Part shown: piece by piece, positions 30,267 to 42,235 of the stretch | Layout of the letters: every line of letters begins with the position of its first letter | How positions within the stretch are numbered: position 1 is the first letter of the stretch | Assembly (NCBI GenBank): GCA_020740775.1 | Contig: JAHEWK010000017.1 | Location: forward strand, 62,001-126,000 | DNA length: 64,000 nucleotides | Direction of reading: 5' to 3' | Source: Ilyonectria destructans | Taxonomy: Eukaryota > Ascomycota > Sordariomycetes > Hypocreales > Nectriaceae | The notes under the pieces: generated by a model | What the model saw: the letters and a program-made list of their open reading frames with translations, nothing else | What the model was told of the DNA's origin: nothing | Databases searched by the model: none | Made by a program: the position numbers and the translations under genes

Positions 30267-33200
30267 TCAAGCCTCCGCCTTCTTAGTAGCCTTAGTGCGG
30301 AGCTTCATCATCAGATACACCATACCGTAGCATCCGACCACAAATACGACCACAATACCGGCGTTCCTCCAACCGTAGTATTCCTCCGCGAGGTTGAGCA
30401 TGCGGAGATAGTTGCTGCCCTGGCCGTACTGGCAGACCTCGCAGGCGGCCGTAGCGCCCGGGTTGAGCAAGTTCGTGCCGACGCCCATGCCCTGTTGGTA
30501 GGCGGAGAGGTAGTCGCCGCAGGTGTAGTTGGCGGGCGGGTCGAAAATAGCCAGCTCGTCCCGGTTGCAGTTGACGGGCTTGTCCCAGGTCGTGAAGATG
30601 AGGAGGGAGCTTACGACGTAGTTAAACGGGTCGAGGTAGTAAACCCTGGTTGGGGGTCAGTGGGCTATCGTAATTGACATAGATCAGGCTGCAACTCACC
30701 AGTATCTCCAGAAGGGCTCGATCTGGCTGTACGGGACCATGATACCGCAGAAGGAAACAAGGCTAGTAATAATAAGCGGGTTGATGAGGGCGGCAAACAC
30801 GGCGTTAGGAGTGTATGCCGCGATTATCTGCCCGATGCCGGTGTAGAGACATTCATAAAAGACCTGCACAGGGCGTTAGTTTCTTCCGAATTCCCTAAAG
30901 CGAGGCACTCCTCAAAGACCTGACACTCACTATAACAAAGAAGACACTGCCGGCGTTGCCGGCCGCCAACGGGAGACCGGCCGTAAAGTACCAGCAGACG
31001 TAGTATAGAACCGCGCAGACAAGAAGGTACGGAATCTCAGAGAAGATAAGGCCCGTAACAAAGGGCGCCCAGTGGTACATCTTGCTCTTCTTCTCGCGAG
31101 TCTCGTAGATATCACGGCGGTCGAGAAATAGGGGCTGCAGCTGGGAAATAACACCCGGAGCCACGAAGATAAAGTTGAAAATAGTGAAAAGGTTCTGCTG
31201 GAGGTCGGTAAGGCTGTCGCCGATCATCCAGAACGTAAAGCCATTAAGAAGCGGAAGGAGGATATGTAGTGCGAACTTATTATTAACGTAATCGGTGTTG
31301 CGGAAGAGGGCGACGTTCATGCGATGCGTTACGAGCCTGACCTGCGTCCAGATCGGGGCAGCAAACTCATGCCCGTCGTCGACAGTACCGGACTCCCGGC
31401 TGGCGGCAGACAAGATAATCTCGTCCAGATCGCGGTTAAGCTTATCGCTCTCAGGAGATTGCAGCCAGATCTGGTTCCAGTCCTGTTCTCCTGGCTGCTG
31501 GTCATCGCCCGTGACGACGTCAATCATATGCTCGGCCGGATTCACGTCGTGGGGGCACGGCTGCCCGTTACGGGCGAAATAGGCCTTGACGGTGGCTGCT
31601 TCCTCGCCGATATCGCCAAAGTAGACGGTACGCCCACCCGTGGTAAGAAGGAGGAGGATATCGAACTGGGCAAAGAGCTGAGCCGAAGGCTGATGGATCG
31701 TTACGAGGACGGCCTGCCCGACGTCGGCAAGTCTCCTCAAGAAACGAACAGTATTAAACGCAGCCTGTCCGTCAAGACCAGAAGTTGGCTCATCGAGGAA
31801 GATCAGGATACTCGGCTTCGCTACCAGTTCGACGCCGATTGTAAGGCGCTTTCTCTGCTCAACCGACAGGCCTGCCCCGGGGCGGCCTACAAGGGTATTT
31901 TCGAGATCTTGGAGTTCGAGGAGCTCGATAATTGTATCCACGTAGTGCAGCTTCTCGGCATCGGGTGTATTACGTGACTGGCGCAGTAGGGCAGAGAACT
32001 CGAGCGCTTCCCGTACGGTCGCCAGCGGCTCGTGGACATCGAGCTGCTCGACGTAACCGGCAGAGCGCTGGAAGGACAGCGGTAAGGGCCGGCCATCGAC
32101 CAGCACGGAACCGTGAATGGTGCCCTCTGTTTTGCGCTGTGCGAGTACATCCAGGAGAGTAGTCTTCCCGGCTCCCGACGAGCCCATAAGGGCACCGAGC
32201 ATTCCGGGCTTGACGTAGCCCTGCACGTCGTTGAGGAGGACGCGGTCGCCATCTTGGGTCTTGACTGTATATGTCAGGTTCCTCCACGTGAAGATGCTCT
32301 TGTTACGGATAAGGTCCTGTCCTTGCGGGTCGGCGACGTCGCTAGCAGAGCCAGGTACCGAAGAGGGCTTCTGGTTCGGCTTCTCGGCCCGCGCAGACTC
32401 CTCGTCGGCCGGCTGCAGCAGGTGGCTCACCTTGTTCTGCTTCTCCCGCGGGATCAGCAGGCTGCGGCCGCCCTCGCCGAGGAGCTTCCACCTCGAGGTG
32501 AAGAAGGCGGTAAGCGCAACGAAGAGCACCCACCAGCCGATAACGATACCGACGTTGCGCCAGATGTGGCTGTGATTAAACGAGAGAGCCGCGAGGTACT
32601 CATCGCCCGTCAGGCTCGCGGCTCCCGGTCGCGCACCCGCAACGCCGGCACACGCCTGGCCGCCCTCCCCCTCTATATACCCGGGCCCGTTAGGGATAAT
32701 ATTAGGCCCCACGCAGGGTATCTCCTGTCCATGGAACTCATTGCCGAGGAGGGCCTCGAACCCGTACGCCATGGGGTTAATCCAGAAGATCCAGCTCAGC
32801 CAGGGGTGCATGTCGGTCTTAGGGATCATATAGCCCATATAGATAAGGAAGCAGACCAAAGAGAGACCCGAGGCTTTAGTGGCGGCGTCGAAGGTCGGGA
32901 AGGCCGCGCCTACGAAACGGAAAAAGGCGTTCAGAGACATAACCGTGACGAAACTAGTGATCCAATAGGTGAAAAAAGCGCCGGCAGCCATTTTGAGACC
33001 GACCATAAAGTAGAAGACAATACTGAAGTGGGAGACCTGGAAGAGCATGATAGGGATGTCGGCGGCTATCTGTGCGAAGACAACCGCTGTTGGGCTGTAG
33101 AGGGCGAAGGAGCGATGCTTAGCTAGGATAGGCCGTCCAGAAAAGGAGTTGGTGACTTCCGAGAGGGCGTTGAGGGCATTGTATATAATAGAGAAGAAGA

Positions 33201-34650
33201 GGGCGCCACCCTTGATGAATAAGCCGGCCGAGTTGTCCGGGGCAGCGTAGAAGAGCGAGCCGCCGAGCAGGGCCTGAACCAGCGTCGCTACTTGCATCAT
33301 AATCAGCGTCGACTTGTCCCCCCACATGATCTGGTATTGTCTGGTGACGGCGGCCCTGATCTGGGTGAGCAGACCGGTGGTGACGGGAGTCCTGGCCAAG
33401 ATGCCGCCGTGCTTCTCGCGGGCGACCGACTCCTGGAACATGACAGTGTTCTCGGCAGCTTCGGGGCTCGAGACGTACTCGCGGCACTCGGCCAGCATCC
33501 GAGGCTTGATCGACGATGCCGCGTAGGCGGCGAGTAAGTCGACGGCGGTGCGGGGGAAGGAATCTTCGAAGCCTGGTACGATAATACGCTCGGTAGGGAC
33601 AGTCACGCCGGTCAGGAAGTCGGCCGAGTTGGAACCGGACTGCTTCAGGAAGCCGAGGTCCTGCATAAAGGGCACCGCTTCCTCTCGGGGACCGTAGTAG
33701 ACCTGCTTGCCCTCGTCGAGGACGAGGACCTTATCGAAGTGGTCGTAGATGCCGTTGCCCGCCTGGTAAAGGGTGACGATTGTAGTAAGGCCTAGCACAT
33801 CGGTCATAACCCTCATAGCCTTGACCCATTCGAGGGCGGTGCTGGCGTCAAGGCCGCGGGTGGAGTTATCCCAGGAGAAGATGCTGCCGCGGGTGGCGAG
33901 GCACTCGAGGATGGACACGCGCTTCCTCTCTCCTCCCGAGACGCCTCGGGTGTAGGCGTCTCCGACTTTTGTGCGGGAAGTGTGGGGGATATTGGCCAGG
34001 CGAAGCAGGAAGTCCTTATTCTCCTGGACGTACTCCTCGGCGCTGGTGATGCCGGGGGGAAGATGACGGGGCACCTTGTTGCGGGCGGCGAACTGGATGG
34101 TGTCCTCGACGGTCAGCATAGGGTAGAAGATCTCCTCCTCAGTGTTCATGATGATCTGGCCGCGGTAGGACGCCGCCTCGTTCGGGGTCATGGTGCCGAA
34201 TTTGACGTCGCCCGTGATGTCCTTGTAGCCGAGGCGGTTATTAGACAGGACGTTGAGCAGGGTTGTGCAGCCGGCGCCGGGGCGTCCGAGGACGAGTAGC
34301 ATCTCGCCGGGCCTGACGCTGCCGAACGAGTTGTCGATGATGGTTTTTGTCGGGGCGGACTTGCCGCCCTTGTTGAAGGGATAGAGCTGGGAGATGACGT
34401 TCTCGTTGAAGGTGGCGTCGCTGTCGATGCCCGTGACGGTGAGGTTCTCCCAGGTGACGCCGAGCCTTCTTGGTTTGTCGCCTGCCTGCTCGGAGCGCGC
34501 GTTTAATGCGCGCACCTCGTCGGCCATGTGCCAGGGGTTCCGCGCTCGCGTCGGGAGCTTCTGCAAATCATGATGCTCGTCACCCGAAGACCCGTTCTTC
34601 TCTACTACCGAGCGGGCGGACTCGGCGTTCGTGGTGGACGACGTGACCAT
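30267..34650 (-). CDS. PDR-type (ABC-G) ATP-binding cassette transporter, full size, 1420 aa
   Basis: Exons on the minus strand are 34650-30931, 30863-30700 and 30645-30267, with introns of 67 and 54 nt (GTGAGT..CAG both). The joined frame is open. Layout is NBD1-TMD1-NBD2-TMD2. NBD1 has the fungal PDR-style degenerate Walker [12 protein letters not shown] (about 122-132, Cys in place of Lys), signature [10 protein letters not shown] and Walker B region [14 protein letters not shown]2 has a canonical [11 protein letters not shown] (about 822), signature [12 protein letters not shown] and [16 protein letters not shown]2 continues through [23 protein letters not shown] and a six-Cys extracellular loop before the last helix and a basic tail. 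Such pumps sit in the plasma membrane and export drugs or the cell's own toxic metabolites. It is divergent from an AflR-like regulator, suggesting dedicated control. No damage was seen despite lying next to RIP-mutated DNA. Confidence 0.96.
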
Positions 34651-35398
34651 GTTAAAGATAGGGCCGGCAGAGAGGCCGGGGCGTCGAGGTGATGGAGGAA
34701 CGGCGGGAACCAGGTCAATATATTCAAAAGGGTTAATAGTGACGACGAGACGGGTGCATTAGGTTTATGGTGTGACCGCTACGAATGAGAGGGAATGCTT
34801 CTGATAACAAGGGGCGAGCAGCCTAGATATACAGACGAAGAGAGCCGAGGGCGGCAAACACCGAGAGAGGTGAATGGCAAGGCAATGGTCGCGACTCAGT
34901 CTCGGACGTTACTACTACTGAAAGGGTTTACGCCTGTGGGTTTGTAAGGAATTGGGTTTGCGGAATTAGAGAATATTTCGTGCTGAAAAGTCACCATCCT
35001 GGTCTAAATGGCCCAAGGCCATGATGTCTTCTGTTGCGGAAAAGCTCCTCGGAGGATATATATGGAGAGTTGGTAAGATTGATACTAATAAGTGGACCCC
35101 TTTTCCTTACACAAGCAGATAGCTGAATAAGGCCACGGGGCGTCTCGGGTTTCTCAGCGGCTTAGGAGGAACTTTAAATGCTACAGGCTTGTAAATCTGG
35201 TCGGCTGATCTGAGCTGTTTCGGTGCCATTTCGGTTGATCTGGCTACCGGTAGCAGGCTGAAGATGACGAATCATGATGCCCGAAATCGTCCACGGAAGA
35301 TTTTAACCAAATCATCCAAAGCACCCCAGCCCCGATTTCCCCGCTCGCAACCACCCGTCCGCGATTTCTCTTGCAGCTAATGACATCCCGTCTCGTCC
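34651..35398. promoter_or_regulatory. shared promoter of ABC transporter and its divergent regulator
   Basis: A 748-bp region between the two start codons. It contains TCGGCTGATCTG at 35201-35212 and TCGGTTGATCTG at 35231-35242 (11 of 12 bases equal, exactly 30 bp apart, three helical turns). The perfect 12-bp palindrome GCTACCGGTAGC follows at 35243-35254 with a CCG/CGG core. These are plausible Zn2Cys6 operator elements for the neighbouring regulator; this is inference. Confidence 0.6.
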
Positions 35399-36706
35399 AT
35401 GTCGGCTTCAAGAAGAATTACCCCGGACGTCTGCCAGGATGAGCCTGGCTGCGACTCTTCGATCCATCCGGCACAGCAGCGCCTTTCGTGTGAGGGCTGC
35501 CGGAAGCACAAGGCAAAGTGCCAACGCATCAACGCGGACGACCCCAAATGCGGACGGTGCCTGATGTACAAGATCGATTGCAACGTTGGCAGGCAGAGAC
35601 GAATCGGAAGACCGCGGCGGGTGGCTGTTGCCAAGGCCGCTCCTCAGTCAAGGCTGAGGGGGGCGGACGACACATCTCGTCCTGGGCAGCTCGTCTCGAC
35701 CCGCAACCCCACCGCGCCGCCGAGCCTCCCGGCATCGACATCACTGAGCTCTAGTGCCTCCGACACTCCAGCACTTCTTAATGTCGGCTTGGCGTCCTTC
35801 ACCGATGCCGCAGTATCCCCAGAGTCGACTTTGGGGGCTTCTGTACCCATCCCCTCGATGGCGGTCCTACTGCCGACGCCACACACTCCACTATCCAGAC
35901 CGCGCATCGAACATCCTCCGAGCCTGTCGCGCGCCCCTGCCGCCACCCTCTGGCGGCAACCGAGCGTCGAAACAATATCAGTCTCCCTGGCCACGCTCTC
36001 TCTGATCAACATGGACCTGCATAACCGCATGCAGGCCTCCGAAGCCCACAAGCACGTCTTAGACCTCAACCTCATCATCTTTCGGCGGGGCCCGCTCTTC
36101 ATCGACAACCTTGCACTGATCGAGTTCACGCTCAAGGTTTCCCGAGAATACCTCTCCGTCCTGACGAACCTCCACTCAGCCGTCTCGCATCAAAAGTCCC
36201 TCGCGTCGACCCCTCTCCGACACAATGGCTTACCCACGTCGCCCCGAGCTCCCTATCAACCGCTGACAGCCCCGGTGACGCTAGCGATCACGAGCATCTT
36301 CGTCCAGCTCCTCGGCCTGTATGAGCTGAATCTCAAATACCTCCTCACGCGACTGGAGAGCATCAATGCCGAGCCCATAGCGTCAACGCGCCACACGTTT
36401 CGGGCGTACAACATAGACGACCGCTGCAGGCGGGGCGCGCAGTTCATCGGGGCCTTCCACAACCTGCTGCAGCAGATGGAGGTGTTGCTGGGTATCAGCT
36501 GGGGTCCTGAGCATGGCGACGGCCTGCTGTCGCCCAGGCAGATGTACACGTTGTGGAACGAGATCAGCGATGAGTTTGGGTCCAGCATCACGAGACCAGA
36601 CTCCATCAAGAGTTCCATGCAGAAGGCTATCTGGATGATTAGGCAGCTGCTCGCCAACCTGGGTGTGCACGGATTGGACTCTAAGAGCAGGTCTGACGTT
36701 TCTTGA
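35399..36706 (+). CDS. Zn2Cys6 transcription factor, AflR-like, 435 aa
   Basis: A single uninterrupted exon. The zinc cluster is Cys31-x2-Cys34-x6-Cys41-x9-Cys51-x2-Cys54-x6-Cys61, with CEGCRKHKAKCQR typical of the Zn(II)2Cys6 class. It is followed by basic GRPRRVAVAKA and a Ser/Pro-rich linker with LLPTPHTPLSRPR. The C-terminal half (about 190-435) contains helical stretches such as HVLDLNLIIFRRGPLF and VTLAITSIFVQLLGLYELNL, resembling the AflR-type regulatory region of secondary-metabolite regulators. It sits head-to-head with the PDR transporter over 748 bp, so it most simply regulates that pump, and perhaps itself through the paired sites in the shared promoter. Start chosen at the first ATG, which leaves a 30-residue leader before the cluster. 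Confidence 0.9.
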   Translation: MSASRRITPDVCQDEPGCDSSIHPAQQRLSCEGCRKHKAKCQRINADDPKCGRCLMYKIDCNVGRQRRIGRPRRVAVAKAAPQSRLRGADDTSRPGQLVSTRNPTAPPSLPASTSLSSSASDTPALLNVGLASFTDAAVSPESTLGASVPIPSMAVLLPTPHTPLSRPRIEHPPSLSRAPAATLWRQPSVETISVSLATLSLINMDLHNRMQASEAHKHVLDLNLIIFRRGPLFIDNLALIEFTLKVSREYLSVLTNLHSAVSHQKSLASTPLRHNGLPTSPRAPYQPLTAPVTLAITSIFVQLLGLYELNLKYLLTRLESINAEPIASTRHTFRAYNIDDRCRRGAQFIGAFHNLLQQMEVLLGISWGPEHGDGLLSPRQMYTLWNEISDEFGSSITRPDSIKSSMQKAIWMIRQLLANLGVHGLDSKSRSDVS

Positions 36707-39053
36707 GTCGGGGCAGCTCTGCTTTAAAAATGCTCGCCCCTCCGAAAAAGTAATAATCTCCGGGTAGGGTGGCAGGTCCGCCCATGCCTCCTGGGGAACT
36801 ATGTCTCGGGTTGGGAGTGAGCGATCTTATTGATATGTGTACTGTAGAATGTGGCGAATCGGGGATTGTACCGTAGTAGAGGTATTGGTATGGCGACGAT
36901 TGGAGAGAATGTAAACCCATAACTTTCCGCGCCGGTCGCCCAGCTGAGTGTCCGGCCTTCTTTCGCCCGTGGTCTCTGTCCATGTTCTATCTCGAGAGCC
37001 GTGTGACCACTATCCGTATGTCCATCATCAGTACCTCCGTATTGGACACAGAGTTCGCAGAGCCAGGGCCCACGCCATGGATAATTGTAATCTGACATTC
37101 AACCTCGCTGCCTCGCGATATGTCGCGTCCCAATCATTTCGTCGTACAACACAATGAGACACGAGCCGCCATCGAAACCGCGTACCATGGTGGGAAAATC
37201 CACTTTTGGGGTTCCTATTAGTAAATCGTGGGTGCTCTCTAGACATCCCGTTCGGTAATACCCTGCCTGGCTTTGGCCCAAAAGGGGGCCAATCCATCAG
37301 CAACGCAGCGCTTTGAATCCTTGATTTGGGACCTGGAAAGGCCAACCAGGCGATCGCCTGGCTTCTCGGGGCCCAGTTTACGCACTCACAAAACAGGCAG
37401 TCCCCAGCACTGATGACTGGAGCAGACCAAACCCCGCAAAAGCACCACCACTGCCCCACAGAAGGGGCTAACATGGGTCATCACCCAAAGCGGGCATTGC
37501 ACCGCAAGCTTGACATGCACAGCCCAGCTGGTTTTAAATCTGGGGCAGGGATCATATTCGTAGGTATATAGTTAGTTATTTCTCGGACTTCCGAACGATT
37601 ATTTCCGAACAGAGTAATAGTCGTGCTTTGCTACGAGTGTAGCGTTCATTGTATACTCTGATGCGCAGTATAAATCTGCGAACCTGTCACAATACGCTGA
37701 TGGTACCATGCAGTACCCATAGGACATGCGAATCCGGCTCCCACCAGGGTTTGAGTCCGCGGGGACTCGGTGGAATTCACGCAGGCAGTCGACGGGGACA
37801 TTTTATTTCATCAAAATTCAAACACACCGATGCATACAGCAATACCTACATGAAAAGATAGATAAAAGCGTAATTAATTGATTTATACCAAGAAGACTAT
37901 TTTTTTCCTTACTCTTAACCAAGAAACTCGCCATAGAAGGCACGCATCCCATTGTCAAGACGAGAGCATGGTCTGAGCTCAGAGAGGCTGCTTACGAAAT
38001 ATCGTTACAGCTCTGTCAATTATCGTTACACCCTGGTCGTTTGTCTGGGACTCGAACTAATGAGAGCAAGGCTTGGAGCGGACGGTATTCCAGCTGGCTC
38101 CACAGTGATGTCCTAAAACAGCTAGCTAGACTGAATGTGAACAGGAGCAGTGCGATCCCATCAATTGCGAACATGATTTTTTCTTTACTCATAACCATGA
38201 ACACGCAATAGAAGGCATCCGTCCCTATCTACGTCAAGGGAAACCATGGTCTGACCTCAGAAAGACTGCTTATACAATATCGTTACACCCTGGTCTTCTA
38301 CTTGGACTTCGACCAATGAGAATAAGGCTTGGACCGCACGGTATCCTGGTTGGCTCCACAGCGACGTCCTAAAACAGGCAAGTTTCGTTTTGCTCGTAGC
38401 TAGACCGAATGAGGGGGGGTCCAGGGGGACCGCAGGACCCAAAGTAGTCGCATAACGGGTGACCTAACATGGGATTGTTGAAACCTGAACTTTATGCTTT
38501 TCTTCGGAGCCATTGAGCCGCGATACAACGGGGCTGAGGCCGCATTGGGAACAGGTAGCGAAGATCGCCACCCGACTTGCGTGAGGAGACTAGAGCCAAC
38601 CCGAGTCATACAAGGGCGAGATCTCAGAGAAACGTTTCACAGTGACGATCTTACTGGTAATCTGTCTGGATAATGTTTTGTCTTTGCTTGTGGAACCAAT
38701 CGCATTGAGGGAATAGCATTTCATCAATGGTTTCAGATAATTTCCTTGCATCCAATCGCAAAAGTTGTGGTTTGCAAGGGCCCCCTGGTCGCATCGTAAA
38801 ACATTGACTCTGAAGCGTCGGTCGATATGAGCGCTCGAAAAATTATATATAACTCAAGATCCCAAGTGTGATGATTATGTGGTCTCTCTCTCTCCATCTA
38901 CAGCACAATTTCAGTTTCAGTACGCTTTAATCCGTTCCCTCGTCACTCTTCACTCTTTGGGCTGGTTCCCTGTTACTTCCTTCGCTTTTACTTCCCTCGC
39001 TTTCCAACTACCGATTTTTCTTAGTTCAGAACAAACCATTTCCCTCTTCAAAT
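36707..39053. other. 2.3-kb intergenic region, no gene found
   Basis: After the regulator's 3' flank there is no frame with a recognisable domain on either strand. The longest open piece (minus strand, 37474-37028) has no detectable motif and low-quality composition. A diverged tandem duplication lies at 37901-38377 (separate entry). The last 200 bp are the CT-rich promoter of the small secreted protein, with TATATATAAC near 38844. Confidence 0.55.
37901..38377. repeat. diverged tandem direct repeat, units 37901-38121 and 38177-38377
   Basis: Both units start TTTTTTCYTTACTC, continue with YAATAGAAGGCA-like, CATGGTCTGA, ATATCGTTACACCCTGGTC and GGCTTGGA, and end GTCCTAAAACAG. They are about 75-80 percent alike by eye. 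Unit 1 contains an internal 21-bp duplication of an ATCGTTAC segment. They look like two copies of an unidentified repeat, not coding sequence. Confidence 0.7.
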
Positions 39054-39618
39054 ATGTTGGGTTCTCGATTCATTCTCGCCACTCTCTTGGCCAGCGTCGC
39101 CTCTGTCACCCAGGCTGGTATGTTATATTCGTTCCGTTTGATGCACCTGTTTTTGAGACGTGCTGACACTTATTCAACGCACAGCTGCCATCAACCCCCG
39201 CCAGCTCTTGGGCCAATTGGGAAGCATCCAGTGCAACATTGCCCGCGTGCGCATCGTAGGCGCTCTAGGTGACGCCGGAGATGCCATCAGCAATATCCAA
39301 GACCCAGCTACCTCGGCTGCGGCATCTGCTGGCCTCGACCAGGCCAACGCTGGTATTTCCCAGATTGCCAGCGCTATCGTCGCAGGCGAGGCGCCTCCTG
39401 CCGAAGGACGTTCCGAGGTTGAGGCCGGCCTACAGGCTATGGGAACTGCTTTGACAGCTGGCGACAGGTATGTATCTCTAAAAGCGTTAGGAAACGTATA
39501 CCGGCCTATTTTTAATTTGCTAACGCCACATGATAGCACTGACGCCGCGGTTGGTGACGCGCAGAGTGCTCTTGCTGACGCAACTGCTGCTGGTCAAGAT
39601 GTTGTTGCCCAATGTTAA
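39054..39618 (+). CDS. small secreted helical protein, 142 aa, 3 exons
   Basis: Exons are 39054-39117, 39185-39467 and 39537-39618, with introns of 67 and 69 nt (GTATGT..CAG/TAG). The product starts with a clear signal peptide (MLGSRFILATLLASVASVTQA) cleaved near the first intron. The mature part is Ala/Gly/Asp-rich and mostly helical: INPRQLLGQLGSIQCNIARV, AISNIQDPATSAAASAGL, EAGLQAMGTAL and a final DATAAGQDVVAQC. Only two cysteines are present, one near the mature N-terminus and one as the last residue, which could pair. I do not recognise a named family; it resembles small abundant wall or culture-filtrate proteins. The upstream CT-rich leader and TATA-like sequence suggest strong expression. 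Intact. Confidence 0.8.
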
Positions 39619-39834
39619 GGGGCTATTACGCTGTGTTAGAAAGTTGCCCTATTAATAGTAGGTATTCAAGATAGGATCATGCATGCTAGAGCAGGGCGAG
39701 ATTCTCTCATCTGGAAGAAGGAGCTGTCAAGAGATCCAAAATCACCTTTACTGCTTCTCCAGTGCCATATTTCTCCTTGTGCTAAAATATTCAACGTCGA
39801 GAGTCACTATGTCCTTACTATAGCTCGCCGGTTA

Positions 39835-40000
39835 TCTGGCGAAATGACGGTATAGTTCGTTCCGTGCGAGGATGGGACCGATGAACTGCCATGTCAAGCT
39901 GTGGTGGTGGTTTCCGTGGACAGGGAGCATGGTAGGCCCTGAGCCGGCGTACCGGAAGTGTAGATTCTCGTTGCCTAGGGTCTCGGAGGAACATGTCCCG
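39835..40000 (-). pseudogene. alpha/beta-hydrolase N-terminal relic
   Basis: The minus-strand frame reads NLHFRYAGSGPTMLPVHGNHH then SLTWQFIGPILAR, matching the start of epoxide-hydrolase-like alpha/beta hydrolases: the beta-strand plus oxyanion HG motif, then the helix before the second strand. It stops within a few residues; the nucleophile elbow, lid and catalytic His are absent. A remnant only. Confidence 0.65.
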
Positions 40001-41544
40001 GCATCGTAAGGTATTGCTCGGCCAGTTTGCATAACAGGCTCACGTGCGCCCCCTTGGACTTGTCTCGTTTTCTCGTTCTGGATTCGTTGAGAACTGCAGG
40101 GCTTGTTCGACTCGGCATTTCTCAGAGCGCGGTTCACAATTCTTCATTCCATCCTCAGAGCCTTTGACGACCATCAATCATTGTGCGAGCAACCGGAGAT
40201 CTACTAAGCGGGTAGGATAGGTGTTCTTCAGCAAGGGGGAAGTTGCAGTTGTCATAACACGTTTTGCATGCTGCGAGTCATGCTTTTGCTTGTCTCTGGC
40301 CCAACGGCGAGGATGTGCTGCTGCCGTACATCTTTTCCCTAGAAGGATGGTTTTCCTTGACATCTGATGTAAAACTCTTGTCTTCAGTTCCAGTGTCAGA
40401 GGCACTGGGCAAAAATACTCACCAGCTATCGGAATAAGCTGCAATCCGCCAGACTCACAGCTCTGTTCGGTAGCAATGGATAAGTATCTATAGAGGACTG
40501 TTTGCGGCGTCTTATATCCTATTATCCGTCGAGTCTTTACTATTGACACAATCAACTGTCCTGGTATGCACATGCTGTCCTCGCGCTGAACTCCTTTCCC
40601 GGAGAACAGCACACAGAGAGGGCAACATTCCAGGGTACTGTCATATAGAAGGATGGTGTCCTTTAGAGGTTCTGTCGTTGTCATCTGACAATTCTGGCCC
40701 TCAAGCAAGTAATTTTGATGCTACTGTTAGGTATCTACAAGCTACATAAGCAAGCCTCTCCGACAGTGATTATACGGGAGGCCGACCATACCACTCTCGT
40801 TGAGCTGTCAGCACTAGCGACTTGTAAAGCCATCATCCTTAGATCTTCTCACATTCATCAATCTTGTGACTCTCGATTTATAGAGATTTGCGACGCACCC
40901 ACAACCTACGGCAACGACAATAACACCTACTCTCCCCTCCGCGCACTCTAGTCCATTCTTAAGCATACGGCTGGAGATTCGCCAGCATATCTACAGACTC
41001 TGCATCCCTTAGAATCTTTCCCTTAATTATTCTGGCGACATATACAGTCAGAGCCACCGCCAGGGATGGATTAAGCCGCTCTGGCGCTTCAGCCGGACTG
41101 ATAGATACCATCCCGATGTTGCTTGCCTTTTTTCCCTGAAGGAAGGCAATTCGCCTCACCGCTACGGGGAGAGTGCCGGCACAGACAAAGAGAATACCAT
41201 TCCTGAGCAAAGTTTCCATTCTCTTCTGAGTGCCCTTCCAGGACTCCTCCTTATTTGCCACCAGATTACCGACGAGGTAATACCAATACTGTATGGAGGC
41301 AATACCTTCAAGGTTATTATTCACAGTAATAGCGAGTCGGATTTCACTCGGGTGTTTAATCCCGGAATAAGGGAGAGGATAAGCGAGATGCTCTTAGTCC
41401 TGCGGCCTATATGAATCTCCTATCGCCCTAATTTCCATATAAACCCGCGAATTTGGAACTGTATTCTCGATGGCCTTTCGATACTGGAGATTATTACTGA
41501 GCAGCTGAAGCCTCCCCGAGCCTACATATGGCTGCCGTTTTGGT
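40001..41544. other. decayed region; one unassigned open frame
   Basis: A minus-strand frame at 41324-40959 (121 codons) contains hydrophobic and charged segments (ESWKGTQKRMETLLRNGILF, PSLAVALTVYVARIIKGKIL) and could be the tail of a degraded gene. I cannot name it. Another minus-strand frame at 40708-40178 lacks any motif. The remainder shows no gene. Confidence 0.45.
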
Positions 41545-42235
41545 CTATCGCCAATACGAAGCGACGAAAATGCTCTCGCCGAGGCAGAAAGGCAAGCCAA
41601 AGGCGCCGACACAGTCGTGGTAATTGCTGGCACGGGCCCAGAGTGGGAATCTGAAGAATTCGATCGTGTCGGCATGGACCTTCCTCGTCGCCAAAGTGAT
41701 CTAATCGCTCGCGTTGCCGAAGCATGTTCAGGGCGTACGATTGTCATTGTCAACACTGGATCGCCCATTGATACCAGCCCTTGGATTGACAGCGTTGGCG
41801 CGGTCATTCAGGCATGGTTTCCCGACATGGAGTTTGGCAATGCGCTGGCTGGTATACTTGCCGGAGACGTGTCACCTTGAGCCCGACTCCCCACGACGTT
41901 CTAGGATACGGTAGAGGACTATCCTACCAGTCATGTAGAAGAACTCATGACGCAAGATAAGAAAATACTCTATCGAGAGGGAATTCCGTTGGATATCGAC
42001 AGCCTCACCTGGAGTCATTCTGCCCTCGCTTTGCCTTTGGACACGGCTTTTCGTAGACAACTTTTACTATTCTGCCGACGGCCCAACCCGCATCACGATT
42101 GATCCCAACCAGGGCCGTGTCCCGGATATCGCCTTAGCCGTGAGGAACACCGGTGCTTTCACGACAAGCGAGATAGTCTCGTTGTTTGTAGAGGCTTTGG
42201 AGACTGTTATGAAGAGGCCAGCTGTAGAGTTGTGA
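41545..42235 (+). pseudogene. GH3 beta-glucosidase C-terminal relic
   Basis: The plus-strand translation gives ADTVVVIAGTGPEWESEEFD, MDLPRRQSDLIARVAEACSG, IVNTGSPIDTSPWID, then VGAVIQAWFPDMEFGNALAG. This is the C-terminal alpha/beta sandwich of glycoside hydrolase family 3 (barrel and catalytic Asp nucleophile would lie upstream). After GDVSP the frame shifts, a Trp is replaced by TAG in the RLPTTF-stop-DTVEDYPTSHVEEL stretch, and another shift precedes the fibronectin-III-like end (GPTRITIDPNQGRVPDIALA..., stop at about 42235). The N-terminal two-thirds are absent. The gene once hydrolysed beta-glucosides; it is now dead. Confidence 0.88.

Noticed and set aside
32113..33126. 337-codon plus-strand frame antisense to the ABC transporter
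   Set aside because: Highly charged shadow of the GC-rich ABC coding sequence; no domain and no start context.
38020..38060. tRNA-like box (GACTCGAACTAATG)
   Set aside because: No matching A box or cloverleaf nearby; the sequence is part of the diverged tandem repeat.
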